Shown piece by piece: positions 1 to 7,339 of a stretch of DNA of 64,000 nucleotides (the stretch's first letter is position 1; each line of letters begins with the position of its first letter). The stretch is from NCBI GenBank assembly GCA_020723105.1, contig DYJL01000009.1, positions 1 through 64,000 on the forward strand, given 5' to 3'. The position numbers were made by a program, and so were the translations under genes. The notes under the pieces are model-generated. The model saw nothing but the letters and a program-made list of their open reading frames with translations, searched no databases and was not told where the DNA came from. This DNA is from Nitrospira japonica. GTDB lineage: Bacteria > Nitrospirota > Thermodesulfovibrionia > UBA6902.

Positions 1-6
1 CATACC

Positions 7-56
7 GGACATTCTTATTTTGGTGGTTTAGGACATTATCATTTTGGTATTACACA
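7..56. mobile_element. Probable end of an insertion sequence lying outside the window
   Basis: Two 18-nt direct repeats, at 7-24 and 31-48, both of the form GGACATTnTnATTTTGGT and spaced 24 bp apart, are followed by a possible terminal ACA near 56. Paired GGACATT-type repeats ending in TGT/ACA resemble the multiple transposase-binding repeats at the ends of IS21-like elements. No transposase lies in the window, so the element would extend to the left. Family assignment is tentative. Confidence 0.4.
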
Positions 57-125
57 CTCTTCACATCCTGTCAATTCCCTGATCCTGAAGAAAGCCGTTC
101 ATTGCAATGTAATAATCTTCTTTGA

Positions 126-155
126 TTGAAAAACGCTTTTATTGTTTGGTATAGT
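126..155 (+). promoter_or_regulatory. Predicted sigma70-type promoter of pyrE
   Basis: TTGAAA at 126-131 and TATAGT at 150-155 are separated by 18 bp. The -10 box ends 8 nt before the pyrE ATG, so the expected transcription start is within about 2 nt of the start codon. There is no Shine-Dalgarno sequence between them. This predicts a leaderless or near-leaderless mRNA. Confidence 0.55.
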
Positions 156-163
156 TCATAGCC

Positions 164-733
164 ATGGACGATTTAAAAAGAGAACTTATTCAAATAATAC
201 GGGAGCGGTCTTTCCAGTATAGCAATGAGCCCATATTTAAACTTTCTTCCGGCGCCGTAAGCAATTTCTACTTTAATTTAAAAAAAACAACGCAAGCCCC
301 TGACGGCATGCACCTTGTAGGTAGAATCATTTTCGAAAAGATTAAAGAACTTGGCTTGCATCCGGACGCAATTGGCGGGCTTACTCTTGGAGCAGATCCC
401 ATTGCTTATGCCGTTGCCATGCACTCCTTTATTGCAAAAGAACCTATTCGGGCTATTGTAATAAGAAAAGAACCAAAACAGTATGGGCTTAAACTTCCAA
501 TAGAAGGAGACGTTACAGCTGGAGATCATGTTGTCATTGTGGATGATGTAGTAACTACAGGCAGTTCTACGATAAAGGCAATAACTACCGCAAAAGAAAA
601 CGGTCTGATTATTGATGCAGTGATTATCCTCTTAGACCGTTGTGAACAAAACGGCAGACAGAACATTGAAGCTCTGGGATATCCAGTCTATAATATTCTG
701 ACACTGCACGATTTTATTCCTGCGAACAATTAA
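164..733 (+). CDS. pyrE: Orotate phosphoribosyltransferase
   Basis: Cytoplasmic enzyme of de novo pyrimidine synthesis that joins orotate to PRPP to give OMP. The 189-residue protein has the type I phosphoribosyltransferase PRPP loop at residues 122-136 (VVIVDDVVTTGSS) and the lysine/glycine-rich catalytic loop RKEPKQYG at 101-108. Length is normal for the short OPRT class. The ATG at 164 has no ribosome-binding site but sits just after a good promoter. The gene stands alone, with no other pyrimidine gene nearby. Confidence 0.93.
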   Translation: MDDLKRELIQIIRERSFQYSNEPIFKLSSGAVSNFYFNLKKTTQAPDGMHLVGRIIFEKIKELGLHPDAIGGLTLGADPIAYAVAMHSFIAKEPIRAIVIRKEPKQYGLKLPIEGDVTAGDHVVIVDDVVTTGSSTIKAITTAKENGLIIDAVIILLDRCEQNGRQNIEALGYPVYNILTLHDFIPANN

Positions 734-758
734 TATCCGCTAAGATCTTTTGAAAATT

Positions 759-866
759 TTATGTTGCTCCGCATTTTGGGTTTCCCTGCTTTGAAAAGCT
801 CAATATATAAACCCAGAATCCGCCGAGCACAAACAGCACCAGCAGTCCAATCAGCGCAAATAACAA
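759..866 (-). CDS. Small single-span membrane protein (35 aa), hypothetical
   Basis: A short minus-strand frame starting at a TTG (864-866), preceded by a strong AGGAGG Shine-Dalgarno at 8 nt spacing. It encodes 35 residues: a hydrophobic helix (about residues 2-24, rich in Leu, Val, Gly and Phe) and a short polar tail ending KCGAT. The topology resembles tiny accessory subunits of respiratory enzymes, but no family is recognised. The strong ribosome-binding site is the main argument that it is real. Confidence 0.45.
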   Translation of the reverse strand: MLFALIGLLVLFVLGGFWVYILSFSKQGNPKCGAT

Positions 867-1044
867 TTTACTCACCTCCTCTTTATATTTTATAGCCAAG
901 ACTATTCATAAAGCCGGACAACCAATTGACTGAGCATTGATATTTGCATAATTGTGCAAATAGGCAATAAAAATGTCAATTTAAAATTCCTGTTTAAATT
1001 ATAAAAATTTCTAATGGTATGCTGTGAGGATTGTATTAGCACAC

Positions 1045-1142
1045 ATCATTCATAAATCTGGAGGAAGTGTGGCTCTCCGCCCCAGCGGATTCGCCGAGGA
1101 GGAGAGTCGTGCTTCCTCCATTGCAAAATTTATAAATTATTG
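1045..1142. mobile_element. MITE-like element, copy A (short form)
   Basis: About 98 bp bounded by inverted arms. The left arm runs ATTCATAAATCTGGAGGAAG and on into GTGTGGCTCTCC; the right arm is the near-complement GGAGAGTCGTGCTTCCTCCA followed by a TTTATAAATTAT end. A GC-rich centre can form an inner hairpin. The same left arm recurs at 47166 and the same arm style at 11265-11292. It contains no gene. The rest of the 733-1186 gap holds only the small frame at 759-866. Confidence 0.6.
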
Positions 1143-1185
1143 TCAAAATTTAACCTGAATTCACAGATAACAAGGAGTATGACTT

Positions 1186-1980
1186 TTGAAAGCAGGCTTT
1201 TACCAATTTAACCCCTCGTTTGGCAATAAAGAAAAAAATATCGGAGCAGTAACATCCGCTATAACCAATGTTCATATGGACCTTCTTGTTTTACCCGAGT
1301 TTTTTGCAACAGGATATCAATTTGTTCATCGTGATGAAGTTGCAAAGCTTGCTGAGACTGTTCCAGATGGATACACAACAAAAGCACTCTCAGAACTATC
1401 GCGCAAAAAAAATATCTACATTGTTGCCGGACTTCCCGAACTGTATGAAGATAAATTTTATAATTCGGCTATTCTTACAGGTCCCGAGGGCTTCATTGGC
1501 ACTTACCGCAAGACCCATCTTTTCTTCGAAGAAAACCTCTATTTTGCACCTGGTGATACAGGTTTCAAAGTCTGGGATACAGAGATAGGACATATTGGAA
1601 TTATGATATGTTTTGACTGGCTCTTTCCAGAAGCCATGAGAACGCTCGCGCTCTCAGGCGCAGATATTGTTGCACATCCGTCAAATCTCGTTCTCCCTTT
1701 CTGTCCGGATGCCATGCCTGTCAGATGCCTTGAAAACAGGGTGTTTGCAATAACAGCCAACCGGACAGGAATAGAGAATAGAAAAAAAGGAGCAGCTCTC
1801 AAATTTATCGGCAAAAGCGAAATCGTTTCGCCAAATGGCGAAATTTTAGTGCGGGCGACTGAAGATCAGGAAACCCTTGTGATAAGAGAAATTGACCTGA
1901 GAGCTGCACGGGATAAAACGTTAAATCCCTTTAATGATCTCTTTAAAGACAGGAGAACTGAGCATTATAAGATTGTTTGA
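1186..1980 (+). CDS. Carbon-nitrogen hydrolase (nitrilase superfamily amidase)
   Basis: 264 residues with the complete nitrilase-superfamily triad: Glu38 (LPEFFATGY), Lys109 (YRKTHLF) and Cys142 (MICFDWLFPEA). These enzymes hydrolyse amides or N-carbamoyl compounds in the cytoplasm; candidate substrates include omega-amides and N-carbamoylputrescine, but the sequence does not decide. The start is TTG at 1186, set by the AAGGAG at about 1172-1177; a nearby ATG at 1179 is out of frame. The gene stands alone, preceded by MITE copy A. Confidence 0.85.
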   Translation: MKAGFYQFNPSFGNKEKNIGAVTSAITNVHMDLLVLPEFFATGYQFVHRDEVAKLAETVPDGYTTKALSELSRKKNIYIVAGLPELYEDKFYNSAILTGPEGFIGTYRKTHLFFEENLYFAPGDTGFKVWDTEIGHIGIMICFDWLFPEAMRTLALSGADIVAHPSNLVLPFCPDAMPVRCLENRVFAITANRTGIENRKKGAALKFIGKSEIVSPNGEILVRATEDQETLVIREIDLRAARDKTLNPFNDLFKDRRTEHYKIV

Positions 1981-2031
1981 AAAAATCATACAAATGTATA
2001 CATAAAGTATTCAATCAGTATAATTTTTTTC

Positions 2032-2059
2032 TTGCATTTTAAATTCCTGATGTTATAAT
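2032..2059 (+). promoter_or_regulatory. Predicted promoter of scpA
   Basis: TTGCAT at 2032-2037 and a perfect TATAAT at 2054-2059, 16 bp apart. The scpA ATG follows 8 nt after the -10 box with no Shine-Dalgarno, so the transcript should begin at or within about 2 nt of the start codon. Confidence 0.6.
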
Positions 2060-2067
2060 ATTGACCA

Positions 2068-2919
2068 ATGCCAGAGGTATTGGAAACCGAATTATCTCAG
2101 AATGAAACTCAAAAGCAGGATGGCTCGGGAGCAGGTACAAATCCCGAACCTGACACCCTGAATAATTTTCATTTTAAGCTGCCAGTTTTTGAAGGACCCC
2201 TTGACCTGCTTCTCCACTTAATAAAAGAAAACAAGATAGACATATATGATATTCCCATCATTGATATAACTCAGCAGTATATAAAATACCTTGAGCTGAT
2301 GAAAGAGCTGAATCTTGAAATTGCCGGTGAATTTCTTGTGATGGCCGCAACCCTTATCCATATAAAATCAAAAATGCTCCTCCCCCCCGATGAAGAGGAA
2401 AATAAAACGCCCGAAGAAGATCCGAGAACTGAGCTTGTTCAAAGACTTCTTGAATATCAGGCATATAAAGAGTCTTCTAATTTTTTGAGAAAACAGGAAG
2501 ATGTATGGAAAAACATTTTTCAGAAAAATATGCCTGATAGGGATGCTTTTGCTTTGGAGCCGGAGCCGTTACTCTTCGAAGCAAATGTCTTTGACCTTAT
2601 CACCGCCTTTAAGAAACTGCTTGAAAAAACACCGGCACAAGCCATAGAGATCACGAGAGAAACACTGACTGTGTCAGACCGGATAAATTTTATCATGGAA
2701 CAAATAGAAAATGAAGACGGGGTTAGATTCGAAGACCTTTTTACAGAAGATTATTCACGAGTTACGCTCATTGTAACATTTCTTGCTTTGCTCGAAATTA
2801 TCAGGCTGGGCCTGGTAAAGACATATCAGGAAAAGATGTTTGGAGCAATCTGGATTATCAATCCACAAAAACAAAATAATGCTGCATCATCCGAAGCAGC
2901 TCTGGAAGTTTTATCCTGA
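2068..2919 (+). CDS. scpA: Segregation and condensation protein A (kleisin)
   Basis: Kleisin subunit of the SMC-ScpA-ScpB condensin, which bridges SMC heads in chromosome compaction. The 283-residue protein carries the ScpA signature beginning LPVFEGPLDLLLHLIKENKI (about residues 34-53), followed by the N-terminal helical bundle and a C-terminal winged-helix region. The first 30 residues are a polar, variable extension. scpB is not adjacent. The 3' end overlaps the convergent HEAT-repeat gene by 9 nt. Confidence 0.92.
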   Translation: MPEVLETELSQNETQKQDGSGAGTNPEPDTLNNFHFKLPVFEGPLDLLLHLIKENKIDIYDIPIIDITQQYIKYLELMKELNLEIAGEFLVMAATLIHIKSKMLLPPDEEENKTPEEDPRTELVQRLLEYQAYKESSNFLRKQEDVWKNIFQKNMPDRDAFALEPEPLLFEANVFDLITAFKKLLEKTPAQAIEITRETLTVSDRINFIMEQIENEDGVRFEDLFTEDYSRVTLIVTFLALLEIIRLGLVKTYQEKMFGAIWIINPQKQNNAASSEAALEVLS

Positions 2920-3309
2920 AGCTGATTTATCTCCGCTTTTTATTGCTGCAATCGAATCTGCTACTGCCTCTCTTACAAGACTCTGCTCATCATCCACGGC
3001 CTCTGATAGAAAAGGCAGCGCATCCCCATGTCCTATGATCCCAAGCAAATAGGCTGCATCACCGCGAATAGTGGGATTAGGGTCTTTAAGCGCTTCTGCA
3101 ATACGGGGGATTGAATCCTGCATGCTATTAACTTCTTCTGCCATAAGTGTTTCGACAAGGGCAACTGTGCCAATCCGGACCCTGCTCCTCTCGTCTCTGA
3201 GCATATCTACAATCATTGGATACAAACTTTTATCATGCCTGAACATATCTACAATATTTTCAAGAAATCCATTTTCCATATAGTCAGATATCATTTTTAT
3301 CATAGGCAT
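2911..3309 (-). CDS. HEAT-repeat protein
   Basis: 132-residue helical protein with at least two HEAT/PBS-lyase-type repeats (for example the VRIGTVALVETLMAEE and PTIRGDAAYLLGIIGHGDA segments). Such proteins are usually interaction scaffolds. It starts 34 nt downstream of selD on the same strand, so it is probably co-transcribed with it. A link to selenium metabolism would be inference from position only. Its end overlaps the convergent scpA. Confidence 0.75.
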   Translation of the reverse strand: MPMIKMISDYMENGFLENIVDMFRHDKSLYPMIVDMLRDERSRVRIGTVALVETLMAEEVNSMQDSIPRIAEALKDPNPTIRGDAAYLLGIIGHGDALPFLSEAVDDEQSLVREAVADSIAAIKSGDKSASG

Positions 3310-3343
3310 GAATTCAATTCTGCAAACGAGGGACTGAAAAATA

Positions 3344-4369
3344 TCACTCTATTACAATCTTCCCTTTTCCCTTTTGTACTTCTCCAATAATCCAGTAAGA
3401 CATTTTTTCTTTTTTTGCAACGTTATCAAATTTTTTCAATCCTTTTGACGGAAGCGCAATGAGCAGGCCGCCGGATGTTTGCGGATCAGACAGGATAAGC
3501 TGTGCCTCTTTGGGAAAGTTTACAGGAAATATTACATCCCTGCTGCAAAAAACAAAATTCCTGTGCGCCCCCTTTGGCGCCAGACCCAATGCTGCATATT
3601 TTCTTACGCCCTTCATCAAGGGCACCTTATCATAGGAAATCACAAGGTCTGCTCCTGAGCTTTTTGCTATATTTAATCCGTGTCCCAACAAACCAAACCC
3701 AGTAACATCGGTTGCAGACTGTGCTCCACACATGACAGCAGCTTTTGATGCCGTCTTATTAAGTTTCAGCATTGACGCAACAACCTCTTTCAAAGCATGA
3801 TTTTTCAGCTTGCCGCGTTTATATGCAGAAGTAATAATACCTGTACCGAGAGGTTTTGTGAGAATAAGGATATCTCCTGGTGAAGCCCCATCTGTCTTTA
3901 AAATTGTTTTTGTTTCAATTATGCCTGTTACTGCAAGACCAAATTTAAACTCATTATCTTCAATGCTGTGTCCGCCGATAAGACAAGCGCCTGCTTCTTC
4001 GAGTTTATCAATACAGCCTTTTAAGAGTTTTTTAATTACCAAAGAGCTGAAATCACAGGACGCAAAACCCAATATGGCAAGGGCTGTAAGAGGTATTCCC
4101 CCCATAGCATATACATCGCTTACCGCATTTGCAGCGCATATAGCTCCAAATGTATAAGGGTCGTCAACAATAGGGGTAATAACATCTACAGTTTCAACTA
4201 ACAGCGTGTTATTGTATCGGAATATGCCCGCATCGTCACCGGGGCCTACCACAACATTTTTGTTTTTACATCTGTAGATATCCGCTAATATCTCCGATAG
4301 GTCCGCCGGACCTAACTTTGCCGCTCAACCGCCTGCTTTTACTTTTTCTGTAAGCTTGATGTTTTTCAT
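3344..4369 (-). CDS. selD: Selenide, water dikinase (Sec-containing)
   Basis: Makes selenophosphate from selenide and ATP, the selenium donor for Sec-tRNA and selenouridine. Reading from the ATG at 4367-4369 gives 341 residues with an in-frame TGA (4325-4327) as codon 15, in the context GGU-AAK. The TGA occupies the known catalytic Cys/Sec position and is followed by the catalytic Lys18. Downstream come the GPGDDAGIF nucleotide-binding motif (about 42-50) and the GGHSIEDNEFKFGL segment typical of SelD. Starting at the internal ATG (4252) would lose the active site. No selA, selB or tRNA-Sec lies in the window, so the rest of the pathway must be elsewhere. Confidence 0.95.
4298..4314 (-). promoter_or_regulatory. 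Candidate SECIS hairpin in selD
   Basis: Starting 10 nt after the selD TGA, the mRNA can form a perfect 7-bp stem, TAGGTCC/GGACCTA, with a GGC loop. Bacterial SECIS elements lie just downstream of the UGA inside the coding sequence. Position and strength fit, though the loop is shorter than in the E. coli fdhF element. Confidence 0.5.
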
Positions 4370-4522
4370 AAGAATTTATATTACTGAAATATCTTTGGCA
4401 TGTCAAAGAATCGCCTTTTGTCATGATAAATATAACGGTATTGACAAAACAACTGACAAAAATTGACTTTAGCTCTGGCTTTATGTTAAAAAATATGTCT
4501 ATTTTAGTAAGAGGAGGCTATT

Positions 4523-4828
4523 ATGTTTGCAATAATAGAAACAGGTGGAAAACAGTACAGGGTCTCTGAGGGAGACACGTTAAAGATAGAAAAAATTGGA
4601 GAAGGTGAAACTGTTACCTTTGATAAGGTCCTGATGATTTCAGAGGGTGATAAGATCTCGGTGGGAAACCCTTTCCTTTCATCAGCAAAAGTTACTGCTG
4701 ATGTTGTTGGTACTGGCAAGGGAGAAAAGGTCCTTGTATTTAAAATGAGGCCGAGGAAGAACTACAGAAAGATCAGGGGGCACAGACAGCCTTATACTGC
4801 AGTCAAAATTAAAAGCATACAGGCTTAA
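4523..4828 (+). CDS. rplU: Large ribosomal subunit protein bL21
   Basis: 101-residue ribosomal protein beginning MFAIIETGGKQYRVSEGD, the classic L21 N-terminus, and ending with the RNA-binding KMRPRKNYRKIRGHRQPYT segment. It binds 23S rRNA. AGAGGAGG lies 7-10 nt before the ATG. It heads the usual rplU-rpmA-obgE-proB order. Confidence 0.98.
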   Translation: MFAIIETGGKQYRVSEGDTLKIEKIGEGETVTFDKVLMISEGDKISVGNPFLSSAKVTADVVGTGKGEKVLVFKMRPRKNYRKIRGHRQPYTAVKIKSIQA

Positions 4829-4854
4829 TAAATATTGTTTGGAGGATATAACAA

Positions 4855-5121
4855 ATGGCTCATAAAAAAGGTGTCGGCAGTACAAGGAATGGCCGTGAGA
4901 GTCATTCACAGCGACTTGGTGTAAAAAGATACGGCGGACAGCTCGTAAAGGCCGGCAATATACTTGTCAGGCAGAGAGGCACCAAATTCCATCCGGGGCT
5001 TAATGTCGGTAAGGGCAGCGATGATACGCTTTTTGCCAAAATCAGTGGCATTATAAAATTTGAGCGTAAAGGAAAAGACAGGCAACAGATAAGCGTTTAT
5101 CCAGCACCAGGAAGCGCCTAA
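4855..5121 (+). CDS. rpmA: Large ribosomal subunit protein bL27
   Basis: 88-residue L27 starting [20 protein letters not shown] and containing the conserved [15 protein letters not shown] loop. Its N-terminal tail reaches the peptidyl-transferase centre. No N-terminal cleavage extension of the Firmicutes type is present. GGAGG precedes the start, 26 nt after rplU, so the two genes form one transcript. Confidence 0.98.
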   Translation: MAHKKGVGSTRNGRESHSQRLGVKRYGGQLVKAGNILVRQRGTKFHPGLNVGKGSDDTLFAKISGIIKFERKGKDRQQISVYPAPGSA

Positions 5122-5150
5122 AAGCGAAAGGTGTCAATAATACTATCAGG

Positions 5151-5176
5151 AGGCGGAGTTACTTCCGCCTTTTTTA
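5151..5176 (+). terminator. Rho-independent terminator after rpmA
   Basis: A 7-bp stem AGGCGGA/TCCGCCT with a 6-nt loop is followed by a run of Ts (5170-5176). It lies between rpmA and obgE and probably ends or attenuates the ribosomal-protein transcript. Confidence 0.8.
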
Positions 5177-5190
5177 TTTTGCAATAACCA

Positions 5191-6198
5191 ATGCAATTCA
5201 TTGATCAGGTAAAAGTTTATGTAAAGGCCGGGGACGGCGGCAGAGGCTGCATAAGTTTCAGGCGGGAAAAATATGTCCCCAAAGGTGGTCCTAACGGAGG
5301 GGATGGCGGCAGAGGCGGACATATAATTTTTAGAGCCGTAAGAGACCTGAATACTCTCCTGGACATTAAATACCAGCAGCAATATAATGCAGAACGGGGA
5401 CAACATGGGATGGGGAAAGATATGCATGGCAAAAATGGTGAAGATATGGTTATCCCCGTGCCAATTGGTACTGTTATTAAAGATATTGAGACAGAAGAAG
5501 TCCTTTCCGATCTTATAACCGACGGGCAGGAATTTATTGCAGCACAAGGCGGCAGGGGAGGCCTCGGCAATACACATTTCAAAACCGCTACGAGACAGGC
5601 CCCCAGGTTTGCACAACCCGGCGAACCAGGAGGAGAGAGAACTCTCTTACTGGAACTGAAACTGCTTGCAGATGTTGGCTTAATAGGGCTGCCTAACGCC
5701 GGCAAGTCCACATTGATTTCCATTCTCTCTGCGGCAAAACCCAGGATTGCGGATTATCCTTTTACGACCCTTGTACCTGTACTTGGGGTCGTCAAACATG
5801 AAGATTTCAAAAGCGTTGTGATCGCTGACATTCCCGGTTTGATAGAAGGTGCGCATAAAGGCGTGGGTTTAGGCTTCCAGTTTTTACGACATGTGGAAAG
5901 AACATCCATTCTCCTTCATCTTGTAGATATATCAGAAATGGCAGAGGGCGACCCTGTTGAAAATTTTGAAAAAATTAACAAAGAACTTGAATTATACAGT
6001 CCGGAGCTTATGGAAAAACCCATGGCTGTAGCGGGAACAAAGCTGGATATCAAAGGCAATGGGAAAAGGCTTGACAGACTCGTCAGATATTGTAAAAATA
6101 AAGGCTGTGATTTCTTCCCAATATGCGCCGTTACTGGCAAAGGGATAAGAGAACTAATGATATATCTTGGAAAGAAAGTGGAGAAACTGAAGTTGTGA
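5191..6198 (+). CDS. obgE: Obg-family GTPase
   Basis: Ribosome-assembly and stress GTPase that associates with the 50S subunit. 335 residues: glycine-rich Obg domain (about 1-158) with repeated GGDGG/GGRGG turns, then the G domain with P-loop GLPNAGKST (166-174), DIPGLIEGA as G3 and GTKLD as G4. It lacks the longer C-terminal extension of some homologues. No clear ribosome-binding site precedes the ATG. Its last codon overlaps the proB start (GTGA). Confidence 0.95.
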   Translation: MQFIDQVKVYVKAGDGGRGCISFRREKYVPKGGPNGGDGGRGGHIIFRAVRDLNTLLDIKYQQQYNAERGQHGMGKDMHGKNGEDMVIPVPIGTVIKDIETEEVLSDLITDGQEFIAAQGGRGGLGNTHFKTATRQAPRFAQPGEPGGERTLLLELKLLADVGLIGLPNAGKSTLISILSAAKPRIADYPFTTLVPVLGVVKHEDFKSVVIADIPGLIEGAHKGVGLGFQFLRHVERTSILLHLVDISEMAEGDPVENFEKINKELELYSPELMEKPMAVAGTKLDIKGNGKRLDRLVRYCKNKGCDFFPICAVTGKGIRELMIYLGKKVEKLKL

Positions 6199-7289
6199 AA
6201 CGTCTTGTCATAAAAATAGGAAGCAGCATCCTTGCATCTGCGGAGCGGGGGCTGAATACAGAGCGGCTACATGCGCTGACAAAAGATATTTCCGAAGTCG
6301 TTGATAAAGGATACAACGTTGTCATAGTATCTTCGGGCGCGGTTGCCGCAGGCCTCAAAAAACTCGGGCTGAAGGAAAAACCTAAAGACATAAAGCTCAA
6401 ACAGGCTGCTGCTGCAATAGGGCAATCAAGTCTGATGTGGGCCTATGAGCAGAACTTTGCAGCTTTTCACAAAAAGGTTGCGCAGGTGCTGCTTACAAAA
6501 GATGACATCTCCAACCGTCAGAGATATATCAATGCAAAAAATACATTGTTCACCCTTCTGAGTTATGATGTAATTCCCGTAATTAATGAAAATGACCCCG
6601 TTGCTGTTGATGAGATAAAATTTGGTGACAATGACATGCTTGCCGCACTTGTAGCGAGTCTTGTCGAGGCAGACATGCTAATTATTCTCTCTGATGTGGA
6701 AGGGCTTTATACGAAGCCCCCTGAACATAAAGGTGCTGAACTCATAGAATGTGTTGATGAGATAACTCCTGATATTGAAAAAATCGCTGGAAGTGCAGGA
6801 AGCGCTGTCAGTACAGGCGGGATGTATTCAAAGATTTTAGCGGCAAAACAGGCAATAAGTTACGGAATTCCCGTGATAATCATGAGCGGGAAAAAAAGCG
6901 GACAGATCACGCGTTTTATTCATGGTGCTAAAGCAGGGACTTATTTTGCACCAAACGCACAGAGGCTTCCCCTGAAAAAGGGCTGGATAGCCTACGGAGT
7001 AAAATCAAAAGGCGCTGTTTACCTCGATGACGGCGCGGTGAAGGCCCTGACCGCACAAGGGAAAAGTCTCCTCCCATCGGGGATTGTTAGAATAGAGGGA
7101 CATTTCGACGTAGGAGCTTACGTAAACTGCATAAATAAAGAAGGACGAAAAATCGCCAAAGGTTTGACCAACTATTCCTCAAAAGACCTTGAACAGATAA
7201 GGGGCAGGAAGACATCAGAGATCGAAAAGATTCTGGGCTATAAATATTCTGACGAAGTAATTCACAGAAATAACCTGGTGCTGATGTAA
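6195..7289 (+). CDS. proB: Glutamate 5-kinase
   Basis: First enzyme of proline synthesis, phosphorylating glutamate. 364 residues from the GTG at 6195, which overlaps the obgE stop codon. The amino-acid-kinase domain begins KRLVIKIGSSIL and includes IVSSGAVAAGLK and NENDPVAVDEIKFGDND. The C-terminal PUA domain (about residues 275-360) contains LLPSGIVRIEGHFDVGAYV. An upstream start would extend far into obgE and is rejected. proA is not adjacent. Confidence 0.94.
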   Translation: MKRLVIKIGSSILASAERGLNTERLHALTKDISEVVDKGYNVVIVSSGAVAAGLKKLGLKEKPKDIKLKQAAAAIGQSSLMWAYEQNFAAFHKKVAQVLLTKDDISNRQRYINAKNTLFTLLSYDVIPVINENDPVAVDEIKFGDNDMLAALVASLVEADMLIILSDVEGLYTKPPEHKGAELIECVDEITPDIEKIAGSAGSAVSTGGMYSKILAAKQAISYGIPVIIMSGKKSGQITRFIHGAKAGTYFAPNAQRLPLKKGWIAYGVKSKGAVYLDDGAVKALTAQGKSLLPSGIVRIEGHFDVGAYVNCINKEGRKIAKGLTNYSSKDLEQIRGRKTSEIEKILGYKYSDEVIHRNNLVLM

Positions 7290-7327
7290 GTTGTTAGTTT
7301 TTAGTCTAACAACCAACAACTAAAAAC
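7289..7327. repeat. Low-complexity inverted repeat (GTTAGTTTTTAG family)
   Basis: Words GTTGTTAGTTTTTAG and AACAACTAAAAACT are arranged as both tandem and inverted copies, forming a hairpin between proB and uvrC. The same family recurs at 18893-18945 and 29604-29644. Confidence 0.6.
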
Positions 7328-7333
7328 TATAAT
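7328..7333 (+). promoter_or_regulatory. -10 box of uvrC
   Basis: A perfect TATAAT ends 6 nt before the uvrC ATG. No Shine-Dalgarno is present, so transcription should start at the A of the ATG. No convincing -35 box is visible, since that area is repeat sequence. Confidence 0.45.
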
Positions 7334-7339
7334 CACGGT

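Noticed and set aside
3344-4252. selD starting at the internal ATG
   Set aside because: It would remove the catalytic GGUAAK motif and half of the ATP-binding N-terminus.
6123-6194. Longer N-terminus of proB
   Set aside because: It lies inside obgE and is not proB-like. The GTG at 6195 overlaps the obgE stop and begins at the conserved KRLVIKIG.
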